Source: Homalodisca vitripennis (lineage: Eukaryota; Arthropoda; Insecta; Hemiptera; Cicadellidae). From it: 64,000 bases of DNA. The notes below the pieces were generated by a model. It saw nothing but the letters and a program-made list of their open reading frames with translations, made no database searches and was not told the DNA's origin. The first letter of the stretch is position 1; every line of letters starts with the position of its first letter. Position numbers and translations under genes: made by a program. Positions 23,752 through 36,339 of this stretch are shown piece by piece. Location: contig NC_060210.1 of NCBI RefSeq assembly GCF_021130785.1, positions 184,790,001 to 184,854,000 of the forward strand. Reading direction: 5' to 3'.

Positions 23752-24227
23752 TGACCCATCTTTGACTTAGATGTTTCATGAATAGGGCTAAAATACATTT
23801 TTACTGTTTAACTAAGTTGTTCAGCAATCGGATACTTTTCTTGGAAGTGCTGCTTTTGTAACGGTTTGTCTATTTCATTACGTTTCAAACGTGGTAGTAT
23901 TATTTTTTTCGTTTTTGACTAAGTTTTGGCTTTACTAATATGTTTTTGAAAGTGGTGGTGTCTTAAAAATAATCATGAGTTTAAATCATAACTTACCTTT
24001 CTGTAGGTTATAACATTCATATCACGAAATATTTGATAAACCACGTTTTAATAACCTTGGAAATAAATAATGAAAATTCTTATATTGAAAATATTATATG
24101 TAAATACATTTTTTATACTTGAAATACATAAAGAATATTATTGAAATGTAATATAAGATAAGTTGATAACCCCACGTAACCGTTTCCAACCAAATTTTTC
24201 ACCCAATACCTATGATTTAAACCTTGA

Positions 24228-24297
24228 GGAAGGTTTCAAACAGCTGTAATTTTCGTGTCACTGGAAGGTTTCGAACAGCTGTAATTTTTGTGTAACT
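24228..24297 (+). repeat. Two 35-bp tandem units
   Basis: GGAAGGTTTC(A/G)AACAGCTG starts at 24228 and 24263, followed in both by TAATTTT(C/T)GTGT. The two units are nearly identical. Confidence 0.9.
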
Positions 24298-24539
24298 GCG
24301 GAGCGACACATGTGAGAAGGGTCTGCTTTGATAATTCTAAAGGCTTTACCCGTATCAAGTGTGTCTAGCTGTTAGGTCTGTTTTACTCTTTTTACAAAAA
24401 TTCAAGCTCGTTTAAAATGTATATCCAACTCAAGATGGTAAATATCAGGGAGGGGTATGTTACCTTGGGTAAATTAGTGCTAAGATTTTTCAGGTCATTT
24501 TGGAGTAAATAACAGTAGAAACGTAACGCAGTGACGATG

Positions 24540-24905
24540 TTTTAACGTAATACCATCAGTATAACGTAATAAAATACATTCAATAGCAGTTTAACGTAAT
24601 AAAGTCAGTTCAATATAATAAAGTCAGTTTAACGTAACGTACTACCCTCAACGGTAGTTTAACGTAATACCATCAGTATAACGTAACAAAATACAGTCAA
24701 TAGCAGTTTAACGTAATAAAGTCAGTTCGACATAATAAAGTCAGTTTAACGTAACGTACTACCCTCAACGGTAGTTTAACGTAATACCATCAGTATAACG
24801 TAACAAAATACAGTCAATAGCAGTTTAACGTAATAAAGTCAGTTCGACATAATAAAGTCAGTTTAACGTAACGTACTACCCTCAACGGTAGTATAGCAGA
24901 ATACC
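24540..24905 (+). repeat. 117-bp tandem array, three units
   Basis: TAACGTAATACC starts at 24543, 24660 and 24777, with a worn fourth start at 24894 (TAGCAGAATACC). That is an exact 117-bp period. Units 2 and 3 are almost identical. Each unit contains several inner copies of a GTTTAACGTAAT-like word alternating with AAAGTCAGTT, so the 117-mer grew from a smaller repeat. No copy exists elsewhere in the window. Confidence 0.95.
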
Positions 24906-25607
24906 GTCAAAGGTCAAATCAGTTTTTTAAATTAAATCAATTACATTTAGGAATTCGGCACCGACTTCTTTTATTCACAAGTTCTTGCCTAATTTTCAAA
25001 AGGTTTGAAGTTGGCCAAATAAGTCAATAGATGCAGCAAATGTATTGTCTAGTAAACAACTAAAAGTATTAACAGTTATGAAGGATTGCTGGTGATAATA
25101 CAACCAGAGTGTATTTTAAGTTATGTTTTGTCCGTTTTGTTCAAATGGGTACGATATTTTAAAACAATTTAGGATAAAGATTCCAGACAAAAATTATTAG
25201 AGGCACTATCAGGACTTTAGAGTCAAAGCTGGAAGATAAAGTGACTTACTTTAGCCATGACGTGTTTAAAACAATATGGTTCCAGAATGCTACTTTGATC
25301 ATTTAAAACGTGACACTCAAATTTAAGATTTGTTTTCGTAAATATTTCATTTCAATATTAAAATTTCAGTTGTAAACCCAATATACATAACATTCTTTTA
25401 ATCGCTCAACCCATATTGTAGGGATTCAATCAATTGCAATAAACGGATAAAAAAGTTAAAATTGAATTTAGAATAATTTACAAAATGACAATTTAACAAT
25501 AATTGTTTTATTGATGCGGTGTTACGATTTATTGCCTAAGCTTTAGCAAAAGGCAAAAAAGGGTTTTCAAAAGGTGGTGAAAATAAATTATTTTATTTGT
25601 GGGGCTA

Positions 25608-25692
25608 GAAAGATTTGTCCGTGTGTGTATTCGCACGATATCTCGGGATCGAACTGACCTAAAAACATTTTTTTTTTTTTTTTAAGAAAACT
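25608..25692. repeat. Dispersed repeat family member with poly-T
   Basis: TTTGTCCGTGTGTGTATTCG, then ACGATATCTCGGGATCGAACT, then a T run at 25669-25683. This is the antisense arrangement of the family seen at 22749, and close in order to 30441-30535. Confidence 0.4.
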
Positions 25693-25832
25693 CTTAAGCA
25701 TGCAAAAGACTAAAAAGATGTACATAGATGAAGGTAGGACTTCTACAATATTTACAGAGTTAAGTTAATTCACAACACAAGTACTCAGTACAAAGTACCG
25801 CTGTGTTCACGAGTCTTGTCGCCGTTGTGCAA

Positions 25833-25919
25833 ATGTCAGCGACTTCCTGTTCCCATCCCGGGGTAGCAGCTTGTTCTCTCCTGCTTGTGCTTACTTTGTG
25901 TTACACCAGCTTGTGGTCG
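25833..25919 (+). CDS. Candidate first coding exon with signal peptide
   Basis: ATG at 25833 opens a 29-codon frame that ends exactly at a canonical splice donor, TCG|GTAAGTTC (GT at 25920-25921), in phase 0. The peptide begins MSATSCSHPGVAAC and continues with the hydrophobic stretch SLLLVLTLCYTSLW, the layout of a signal peptide or signal anchor. The block from about 25785 is much GC-richer than its flanks. A TCAGT initiator-like word (25785-25789) lies 46 bases upstream, without a TATA box. The product would enter the secretory pathway, and the remaining exons would lie downstream. I could not find them with confidence. The frame stays open past the donor for 28 more codons, so a short unspliced ORF is the alternative. 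No family is identifiable. Confidence 0.4.
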
Positions 25920-26185
25920 GTAAGTTCTATCTGCATACGAAATTTCAAACCTTTACCTAAACGTGTATACACTTGTTTTTTTTTTTACTTGCCTCCAAAT
26001 ATGTAATATACTATAATACCCAAACAATATACTCACTTTTTCACAAATTTATTTATTCTTAACATTTCTCATTGCCATCATGGTTACAAGTAAGCCCAAT
26101 GTGAATGTGTTCACTAACGCTCAGCCAAACCCATGGAATAACATTCAGCTCCTTCAAACTCAATATTACCCATGTAGAAATCAAG

Positions 26186-26256
26186 CTGTATACAAAATTT
26201 AAAGTTCATAGGTGAGTTCGTTTTTGAGAGATCAGGCAGACATACATAAATGAAAT
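26186..26256 (+). repeat. Dispersed repeat family member
   Basis: TACAAAATTTAAAGTTCATAG, then GTGAGTTCGTTTTTGAGAGA, then CAGACATACATAAATGAAA. It is preceded at 26110-26150 by TCACTAACGCTCAGCC, a phrase also seen near 33129 (CACTAAAGCTCAGCC) next to another member. The repeat unit is therefore longer than the core. Confidence 0.5.
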
Positions 26257-28559
26257 TTAAATAACTGCATTGGTTCTCAATTATCACTAGGTTAATTTAC
26301 CACCGTTTACCAAAATAACAGTGAAATCACAGTTTTGATATAAGAAATGTTCAATCATATTACTAATAATGTAGATGAAATTCATTGCTAACAATGAGCA
26401 TATCCTCAAAGCGCATGTATAAATTTGGGAATAAAAATTCATATGTAGTAAAATACATTGGGAAAAAGTGTGTGTTTATTATTCATTGTTATGTTCTCCA
26501 TAATAAGTTTTAACTTGAGAAATAATTCTGCTTAAAATGTATTTCTATTGTAAAAGTACTCGATCATATTCATGCCAACCTTTAGGAACAAATACTTATA
26601 CTGAATAAGCACTTTCCATTTCTAAAAACCTTGCTAAATTTTCACTTTCATAGTTTTTGGTGTTATGTCTTTTAGTATATTCTTTATTAAAAATATTATG
26701 TAACACTACAAAAATATTTAACTCTGCATTATACCTTTCGTTACAGTAAATGTAGTTATGATAGAAAAATAAGAAACCAATTTCATAGGCATTGCTTATG
26801 AACTTGGCATCTTTTATAATTATTCTTTGATTTATTATAATTATTAATAAAAAAAAAAACATTTTATGTCGGAAAACAATTAAGTTTTCCAAACAAATAT
26901 TCGTTCTGCCAAGTATAACTGTAAAATATATAAACCATATAGTGAAAAACTAACATGTATTTAGAACCCAACATAAAAAATATTGTTATTGTTTTGACGT
27001 GAATCACTGAAATAATACAGCTATACTAGCTACTTTAACCCGTATCAGGCCAAATAATAAAATGAGAAATTAACTGCGAGGACTGATTAGAGTACTATGA
27101 CCTTATAGCAACTAGAGTGCGCCTAGAGGCTACTACAGGTTAACATAATATATTATAAAAATAATATAGTTAGGTTTCACGAAGTAACCGTATTATAGGT
27201 TTAACTAATTTTATTTATTCATTTATTGTTTTGACGTTATAAATTTTTAGAAACCATAAACACAAGAGGTAAAGTGAAATATGTTAATTAGGATGGTAAT
27301 TAACTCAGAAACACACCCTAAAGACCAAGCGTGTGAGACGTATATTATAAGTAGTATTACAGCACTTGTTTACAAAAAAACTAAAATATCTCTGTTTTAT
27401 TTGTTTTGCTTATCGATAATCAAGATTACAATTTATTATACATTTTTAAAGGTTCAAAACCAAAAATCCTTTATTATTTAAATATCACAGAAAAACACTT
27501 AGCACTCTTTGGGCTATTTATAACAGAATTTTTTGTTTGACTACTGTAATAAGTATCTCAAAATATGTTTGAACGGTTGACGCTTGCCATTGAACGGTTG
27601 AACTTGAAAGTTTTTCTACTCTGTGTAACCAAGTTCTTTAGCTGGAGGGCTGCAGTGCGCCAAATTGTTTGAATAGAAGGATAGAGCTAAAATTTTCTTA
27701 AACTATAGATGATTGAGAATTGCAAATCTCCTTGATTTGAAAGTCGAATGTTTTATTTTTAATGGTCACCAATTTACTATGTACTATAGATTATTTAAAG
27801 TATCAAGTTACTAACCGCAAGTAACTATTACCACTCAGGAATTAACCATAGGATTGATCGATAATTTGTTAATGAACATTGGCAAACTACCTATATATGT
27901 GTATGTATACAAAAATAAGGTAGTAATTCCATAATTATAAGCTTAGGTAACATATAACTAGACCTTCTGTTGTTTATAAACTTCACCCCGTCGTATAATT
28001 AAATTACAATTATTTTTAAACTTTCATTGTTAAATCATCCATATTTACGAAGCACATAATAATCAGAGCAGTTGTCAGGGTAAATCTAATATTTGATGAA
28101 CTGATTGAAGATATAAATAATTCAGCAGTACTGCACTATCTACTTTATTGTATGTTAAAATGGCAATGTCAATGTAGTAACTGCATTAATAATGAATCAG
28201 TAAATATAAACAGTACTAACTATTCATTAATTAATCAATATCTAATTGTAGTATGAATTCACAATGGCAATTAAACGTATTATATTATAAATATTAATGA
28301 ATCGTAATATATGTTGATAATAATAAGTTGTAAATACTATTTATATACTTTTATAAAACCAACCATGATTATCAGACATGTGATTTTTTAACTTAGGCAC
28401 TCAACACTTGACTTTCTTGGAATTGTGTATAGGGCATTCCAATATTGCTTAAAAAAACATAGAAATGAACCCTAACATGCCACAACGATACACTCTTTTC
28501 CAGAATTCAATCCTAAATACTAGAAGGTTCATATAACGGAAATCCTTACAAACGACTTT

Positions 28560-29085
28560 TTTAAATGTTGAATAAACTTCCTAAGGATTTCCTGTTTTAC
28601 CGGAAGCAGATAGGGGGTTTACTTAGACAGAAATAGGATTCTCAGTCCTCTGTATGCATGTATATTTTCTTAATCAGGGCAACCAGACAAACTCAACTAT
28701 GGCACTAGAAATATCTTAGACCGTAAGTAAATTGCAAAAGCAGGAAGTAAACTATTTTTGACCAATGTATATTTCGGAGAGATACATGGGTTTAAAGTTT
28801 TTTGATCGGGACAATAGGGCAAACTCAACTATGGCACCGTAATTTCATTTAAACTGCCGGAAGTAGTCAGCTTTTGACCGAAGTAGGTTTTCAGTTCTAC
28901 GTGTGTATATTGTATTGTTATTATTATTGTTGTATCATTAATCTGGACTACAAGACAAAATTAACTATGCCATCGGCAATTTCTTCTACCGGAAATATAT
29001 GACAAAGGCTGGAAATAAACCGAAGTAGGTTTCGAGACATGTATTTGTATTTTCTTGATCAGGACAACAAGGAAAACACAGCGGA
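28560..29085 (+). repeat. Degenerate tandem array of about 120-135 bp
   Basis: The block (A/G)ATC(A/G/T)GGACAA.(A/C)AGACAAACTCAACTATGG-like recurs at 28672, 28804, 28940 and 29057. Between the blocks come CCGGAAGTA and GACCGAAGTAGGTTT words. Four units, spacing 117-136 bp, strongly diverged. It may be an old satellite piece or the subrepeats of a transposon. Confidence 0.75.
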
Positions 29086-29689
29086 AAAACTGCATAATTA
29101 ATTCTAACCAGTAATGCTCCTATATGTTTAAAATATGATATATAAGCCAAAATAACCATGACCAAATTTAATATGTAAAATTAATCCATAGAGTTTTGAA
29201 CATTTCATAGAACTCCATCATATTATATGATAAGTGCTTTTGATAAGTATTATAAGGACTTGATTTTTGAAAATTTCGTTTGAAGATGTAGGCACAGATA
29301 AAAATATGTAAAGAAATATTTACAGAGGAAAAATCCTGGACAGATTTTTTAAAATTATTAATATTAATGGCAAAGAATTGCTATATTTGGATGTAGGCTA
29401 AGCAGACTAGACAGGCTGTAGTATGAGAAATGGGTAGAATATTTTATTTATAACTGTGTGGAGAGAAATGGTCGCGAACAGCGGAAACTACTTCATCCAA
29501 GATCTGGAGCATCTTCTTCCGGGATAAACTACTTCCATAGAATCATTGTTTTTTCACAGTTTCTATGTTATAGTTATAAGTTGCAGTTTGTTTCAAAAGT
29601 TTGAAAAAAACGGCAACTTTTCGTTGTTATCAACATAAAACGTGGTAGTTACTGCACGTAAATAATTTGTATTATATTTTTAAAAGTAT

Positions 29690-30004
29690 AAATAAACAAT
29701 ATACATGGTTATTGTTTGTTGCACCTCTGCTTGATTTGAGGTTAACTTTAAAATTCAAACCCGAGATTTTTGTGGTGTTAACTTCGTGTCACCTTATACT
29801 GATCAGAGGACAAATTACTCTTACTCTTTGTATATCACTACTATATTTATTATTTAAAAAACTTCAAATGTTATTTTTGATTGTAAGCTTAATTCTACAC
29901 ATTACTCAATATTCCTCACTAAAAGATGATGAATTTGATTACATGTGTTCATTACTCGTGTGCACAAATCTTGTAAAGAATCTAGGAATCAGTAATATCC
30001 CATT
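29690..30004 (+). other. Long AT-rich open stretch, not supported as a gene
   Basis: A stop-free plus-strand stretch of about 105 codons (starting without ATG near 29667), rich in Leu, Ile and Phe, as expected from T-rich DNA. It ends near a donor-like CCA|GTAAGTTC (30004-30012), which is the only feature in its favour. The overlapping minus frame (29939-30124) is a shadow. Confidence 0.15.
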
Positions 30005-30440
30005 CCAGTAAGTTCTATTATGACTAGTGACAGTAAAAAGTCTCCTGGATATAAAAAGTACTAACATAAAGTGTTTACATTCTCTCTGATGTGTCTCAGG
30101 AGTCCAATGAACCAGTGGAAGCAATCAAGTTAAACTTAGCTAATAAATTACCTGGTGAATTTTCAGGCTAAATAGCACTAACTGTGTTTGCTTTATTACG
30201 TTATGTATAGCGTGATTTTTTAATTAGTCAAATAATAGAAATATTATATAAGCAATTGATTCCACAGTTTTAAGTTATTAAGATACCATAACTAATTACC
30301 AACTCTTAAGGCTAAATTTTAATAAATAATTTACAAAATAAATCAAAGTTATATCATTAACCTCTAAAATTAATAATATTCATAATAATAATAATAAAAT
30401 TAAGAATTCATTAAGATAAATAATTAATTTGAATAATTTT

Positions 30441-30610
30441 ATTTCTGTCTGTATGTCTGTACGACATCTCAAGAACGACATAAACTATAAATTTTCTAAG
30501 AAGCTTCTTTTCTACATATTTAACATAAGAACTCGATGGCGCTAATGACCTTCATATTATTTGGCTCATTCAATAGGTTGGCACAATTTTTTTTTTTTTT
30601 GCTGAAAGTT
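30441..30610 (-). repeat. Dispersed repeat family member, antisense, with poly-T
   Basis: CTGTCTGTATGTCTGTACGA, then CATCTCAAGAACGACATAAAC, then TAAATTTT. This is the reverse-strand arrangement of the family core. AATGACCTTCATATT and a T run (30588-30600) follow. Similar phrases are widespread in arthropod repeats. Confidence 0.45.
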
Positions 30611-32289
30611 TGTAAAAAATGTCTTCAATTTTTGCATTTAACCCCAGCGAACCCTGTCACCTGACACATTGTATACCGTACTCCTGCTTCATCTGATATT
30701 GCTATATAGATGGGTGAAAGTAACCTTTACCTTGGTGGCCAGTAGTAATTAATATATCTCTTATAGCCATGCAATGTTAGAGATGTTAAATTCTATTAAA
30801 TGACTTTGTCAGATATTTTCATTGTGTCACCATTAGTAAACATAATTAACAGTATTGATTTTCACCCTTCAAATCCGATAATTACAGGAAACAAAGAGAA
30901 TGCTAATTATATTAAACAGACCACATTGACAGTCTAGTTCCGCATGCAAAATCGTTGACAGAAATTACCTCTAATTGGATCCATCATTATACAAGTTTTA
31001 CTTTAGAGTTACGACCACAAAGAGATGTATAATTTAGTAATTAAAATGTTACACAACCTACAGTTACAACAACTTTGACAGGTGGTTCAACTTTAGAGTT
31101 GATTAATGCTTTGTGTTACACTACAATTCAATTACCTTTATGAAGGTTTTTTACCTTTTTGACAATTGGATTGTGTCATTAAGGATTTATGATTTGTGTA
31201 AAATTTAAAAAGATGATACATCCTATAGTTATCCGTTATTTTTCATTGAGCAGCTTGTTTAGTTACGTTATCCAGCACTTTGTAAAATTCTTTACCTCTG
31301 AGGTTTAAAAACCTGGATGTTCTTGAAAATCTATTGCGAAAATTACCAAAAGATTATTTTTTATTTCGCGAAAAGAAAAAATACCTATTTTCTAGTGTAG
31401 AATCTAGTTCTTTGGCATTAAAAAAAACACCACACGAGAGACTCTGAAGATGTACAACTGATACAAAAAAGTAGAATATTTCAATAAATTCACAAATTTA
31501 TTACGCCATATTTAAATCTTCACTTGAAAAGAAGGATGAGTACGATAAGAGGAACTCTAGAAGTAAGCAAAACCATCAGCAAATTGGAGAAGGACTTACC
31601 AAATCAAAACGTCTACAAAATATTCCTTGTGTTCCGACAAAAATAGAAGAAGGGTGTGTAAGCACTAAGACTATCTCCACGGTTATGGCGGTTGTAGTAA
31701 AAAGTAGTATTACATTTTAAATGTAATGTAACAAATATTTACACTAGATAAAAAACAATAAAGCTGTTGCAAAAATATACTGACCATATCCAAAATTAAA
31801 AATAAACTAAATCTGATATTAAATAAAAGTCCCCAATCTACGTCAACATGCCCAAACTAAAAGTTTGCACTTATTCCATCATGGAATAACACCTCGATAT
31901 GAACAGCAATCTGAGAATTTGGTGATTAAATTATTGTTAAAATAACAAATACAATTTTTAAATATGTTAAATTTCCCGTAAATGCTTCCGACTTTATAGT
32001 TCGGAAAATAGGATAAAATACATAGGATTATTAAATTGGATTATTTATATTATAGCATAAATAGGATATAGAATAGTATTACTTTTTATTCAATAATTTG
32101 TATTTGTAATTAGAAAAATACGCATATAAAACATTATCTTATCAATATTTTGACGCTTTAAATAGTACGGAGTAAAGCACTAAGACGATGACAACTTTCG
32201 ACATAGCAGACTAAGTTCCTTTGCTTTAATTAAATGGATGTACTCTATTGTACGTGGAAGATTGTAAATTGAATTGAAAACAAAAGCTT

Positions 32290-32540
32290 GTACGAGCGGT
32301 TACGTTTCAGCACTGCTCCCGCTTCAGTGACCGGTGCTGACGATCGTGTTCAGCATGCTGAGTGAATTGTAAATGGCGGCTTATTTATATGTTGATGCGA
32401 GGGTGGCTTGGTTTGTTAAATGGGAAATACAATGTTCTGTGCACGCACTGACTTTAAGTTGGCAACCACCACAAACGCAATCACGACCGACATTACGTCT
32501 TTGGAATTTTTAGTACCTTACGTTGAGTGCAATTTACTTA
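32290..32540. other. GC-richer island, unclassified
   Basis: Stands out from the AT-rich surroundings. It contains CAGCAC...GTGCTG arms around CTCCCGCTTCAGTGACCG (32311-32340) and the perfect palindrome CAGCATGCTG (32353-32362). No open frame of note on either strand. It could be a regulatory region or an old element; nothing decides it. Confidence 0.3.
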
Positions 32541-32984
32541 GATTGTATAAATAATCTATACTTATTTGCATTTAGCCACTTAATTATGAATTATTGATAA
32601 AATATGGTTAAGCCTTCATCATAACATAGGAGGTATTGCGTTTTCGTTTTAGGATTGTATTTTTTACATAAAGGAAACTAATAATATCTAAGTTTTATAA
32701 ATCTTTAACAGCCTTTAAAATAAAATCCTATTCATCAATACGGACACGGACAATGTAGTTCACTATTACACAAATTGTCAAAGTTTCAACTGCCACAGTC
32801 ACAAATAAAACTCAGTATACTACAACATATTGTTCAGGACTGTTATTAACAACTAAGTTTACTGGCTTACAACCATTAAGCCTGTTTGCAAAGTAAAAGA
32901 AAGTCGTTTTTTTATAATTGATCTACAATCATAAACGTAGATTTTTAAGAAATCAATAGACACAAAATATACTTTACACTAAAA

Positions 32985-33150
32985 TATTTTGGTGCAAAAT
33001 AAAACATCTTCCCTATAATCAGATAATCGCTCAGACAACAAAGTATTGTATATATTAAGATAAATACGTGCAGATAAACAGACAGACATACAGAAACTAA
33101 ATTTACCCATCCTCTTGAGAGATAGGCTCACTAAAGCTCAGCCAATCAAA
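32985..33150 (+). repeat. Dispersed repeat family member
   Basis: GGTGCAAAATAAAACATCTTC, CAGATAATCGCTCAGACAAC, then GCAGATAAACAGACAGACAT, then GAGATAGGCTCACTAAAGC. The order matches the core at 22749 and its longer form at 26110. Confidence 0.45.
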
Positions 33151-33378
33151 TTTTAGCTTTTTAAATAGTTCCTAATACAGACTGCGGATAAGTTGACACC
33201 GTATAGAGCAGACCAAAATCCAGTCGTAGTATATCTGTATGTAAAATTATTTTATTTTCCTGTTGGATATCCCATATTCTATCGATATATCATAGAATAG
33301 TCAGTTCGTTGTCCGTATCAATATTTCCTTTTTGAAGTGACTATTTCTTTTGGCGGGCTATGGTTGTATGTTTTGCAG

Positions 33379-33391
33379 GGGGGGGGGGGAG
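33379..33391. repeat. G homopolymer
   Basis: About a dozen consecutive G. A matching C run of about 13 lies at 35045-35058. Lengths of such runs are often unreliable in assemblies. Confidence 0.9.
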
Positions 33392-35009
33392 TTTGTCACG
33401 TAACGTCACACCGAGGTTGTTCGCTCTGTAGCCGCTAGGGGCGGATATAATTTTTATTACGAAAATACAAGGTTGTAGTGGAAATGATACTGACCAACAA
33501 ATTTTAAAGGCAGAAATAATTACTATATTTTTGTCGCCATGATATTCTAAAAATTAGATTATGGGTTTATAATAACTGAAATAACAAATAAAATCTTGCT
33601 AATATCTTGTTGTTCCATGTCTCATTGTACTTAGGTTTCTATCATTTGACAGTCTTAAATTTAATTTATCTTTTAAACATTAAATTAATGGTTTGACATT
33701 TCTTCAACAAAATTTGTATTAAAATATGTATTTATGTAATTTAATTTTTACATAAATGTAAAGTAAGGCCCAATGTATTTGAGTAAAGGTTATAATAATT
33801 ATAATCAACTGAGATTAATTTTAATTCAGGATCAAATTACACTAAGACTTTGTTAGCTAAGATCTAATCAATTAATTTTTAATCCTCTTTTAAATTTCGT
33901 CAGGACAAACTATTTAATAACAGAAGTATGAAACAATATTTACTGTGCTGAAATTCCATTTATAATTCGATGAGCCATAATTACAGTATGATAACCAGTT
34001 TTACATTAGATTCAATAATTAATAAATTAGTAGTAGCAGATTTATTCAAGACAGTATTTTACCATGTATTTTAGTATATATTTGATTTTTCCATAGCTTG
34101 TTATAAGTAGTGGTCACTTCTGTCGGTCAGTCCCGCTCTGCCTTTCCACTTTTTATTTCATCTTCAAAACTTGGATTTTAACCAAAATTGTTTGATATTG
34201 GAAGTGCTCATGCTCTGAACTGCATTTTTAATACAGTGTCAGGAATTATTTAATGCTCAAATTACACAAAGTGTTTTATACATGATGTACTGTACGCCAA
34301 GCAGCTGTGCCGTTATTACAATAATATTGGTCTCTGGGGTGGATTTTCACTAAGCGGATTACCAACTTAGCCCCGTCTGATAGGCTCCATTCTCTGCGGT
34401 ATTCCATCTGCACTGAATATTGAATATTGATTACTCGCTTCCCTTTCCTCAGTTCTGTTTAACTCGAGCCAACTAACCCCTCGATAATATTTTGTACGTT
34501 TATGTTGTACTCAATGGGATTTTTAAATATCATCTGATTTACCATCTAAAACTCATAAGCAAAAGTTATTTTTGGCTCCGTGACGTTGGACTGTGTATAA
34601 ATCTTGTACCCTTTAACGTCTGGATTGACATTTAAAAACGTTATACGTGTATGTGTATCTCGTGTGATGCGTGATCGATTTTAAACAGACTTCACAGTAG
34701 ATAAGGCTCCATTTCAGCCTTAGGTTTGATTTCTGGGAAAGCCACAGAGGTGGCAAAAAAATAAAAATATCTTGGTTAATTTTTTTGTGGAAACATTTAG
34801 TGAAATAACCATAAATACCACTGGGGTTATAATATTCCCTATAAACATTTATTTCGGCCAAAACTAATATTTACGAATGACAGCAACGTGATCAAGAATA
34901 CGCGTGGCCGATCTTCACTTATAAAACATTATGTAAAATACAGCACTTCAACCAGAATTCAAAATAAAAAATAATACATCACTAGAGAGTATTGCATAAA
35001 ATATCATAT

Positions 35010-35690
35010 TAAATTTTTACAGTCCCAGGCAGACAGAAAAGAAACCCCCCCCCCCCCACAGGGTAATGACAGATAGACAGCAATAATGCTCAAAAATATC
35101 AAATGCATAGACGTTCACCTTTATAAAATAAATTCTTGTATATTAAGAAATTAAGTTACATGCAAAATTTGTAAGTCCATAGCTTAATTCGTTCTTACAA
35201 CAACTAGCGTTAAAGAAACGCAGGCAGATAGATACACAAACAAAAGAGGAATTTTATGATAGATAAGCAAAATATACAAAATTTATATTTCAATTTATTC
35301 TCTAAATATTATCATGAGTTATAGGCTTTGTTAATGCAAAGTTTTACTCCGTGAAGGGATGTGCGCCATCATCGAACTCTTAATTGTCTATATAAAAAAA
35401 AATTGTGCAACGGAGCTTCGACAAACATGATAGTAGTTCAAAATGTTATAGCGTCATTTTATTGAGTTTAGTCGTGTACAATTTTGTTTATTCTATGATT
35501 GTCATAATGGTCACCCATAAGAACAATTTAAAAATATCTATTAACGCAGCCTCATTGCATTGAGTGACATAGACCATTATTGAACTCTTAGAGTTGCTTG
35601 TATATATAAACGAAGCTTCATATAAAATTTCAAGCCTACCGTTCTGTGTATTTTATTGTGCGTACATACAGACTTAGTAGTTATTTTTCC
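35010..35690 (+). repeat. Cluster of dispersed repeat units
   Basis: Repeated phrases about 207 bp apart: ATCGAACTCTTAATTG (35371) and ATTGAACTCTTAGAGTTG (35578), each followed by a TATATAAA block and a GAAGCTTCATA or GGAGCTTCGACA block. Nearby AAAATTTGTAAGTCCATAGC (35165) and AAAATTTCAAGCCTACCG (35623) are the family core, with GCAGGCAGATAGATACACA and CATACAGAC ends. It is a decayed tandem or nested set of the repeat family. Confidence 0.5.
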
Positions 35691-36339
35691 AGCCCATCGA
35701 GTAATAACAATGAGCTAAAAATGTATATTAATTATTATTAACTAACCTTGAATCTAGTTAAACTGAAAATTTAAAGTCACGGTAAAACAAAATTAGTCAA
35801 ATATTTTAACGCGGTACGTGTCAAAACCACAACGGCAGACGATTAAAGTGTGGTCTAGCTGTTTGGATGTTAGGAGGCACAAGTTACAACAGATAAGCGG
35901 ACTTAGAGCTATTAGTGTCAAACTGTCGCTTTACATTTAACCACTTAATAGCCTGTGTCATTGGGTAACAGTTAACTCAGAATAGCACTGATTACGCATT
36001 ACATGTATGTAGATCACTAACTAACCTCAATAAGTAACTATATTGTGGTAATTTAAGTGTCAAGAATATCTTGCAGTAAAACTTGAGAATGATCCTGTTT
36101 AAGGTTGTATCTGGATGTGATCATGCAATGCAGTAATGGCATTTCACAGAGTTGCAATCAACCTTTTCCCCAAAAATTCCTCAATTGGAAACTGAATAAA
36201 CCGCATTATGGAAAGGTAATGTTGTTGGTGTATTCTGTTATGTATTAGAAGATATTTACACTATTAGAATGGTTTCAAGAACTAAAAACGGTTATGCAAT
36301 AACGATAAATAACAACAGTATTTGAATATTCTATTCCAA

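Noticed and set aside
24540..24905. CRISPR-like array
   Set aside because: The repeats are contiguous 117-mers with no unique spacers, and the DNA is eukaryotic in character.
26596..26892. 98-codon minus-strand frame
   Set aside because: AT-driven composition (Asn, Ile, Phe, Tyr, Lys), a poly-A tract inside, and no motif or border.
29667..30011. 114-codon hydrophobic open stretch as a membrane protein
   Set aside because: It starts without ATG, and the Leu/Ile/Phe richness follows from T-rich DNA. The donor-like end alone is not enough.
33379..33391. G run and the C run at 35045 as paired structure
   Set aside because: They are simple homopolymers 1.6 kb apart with no other pairing.
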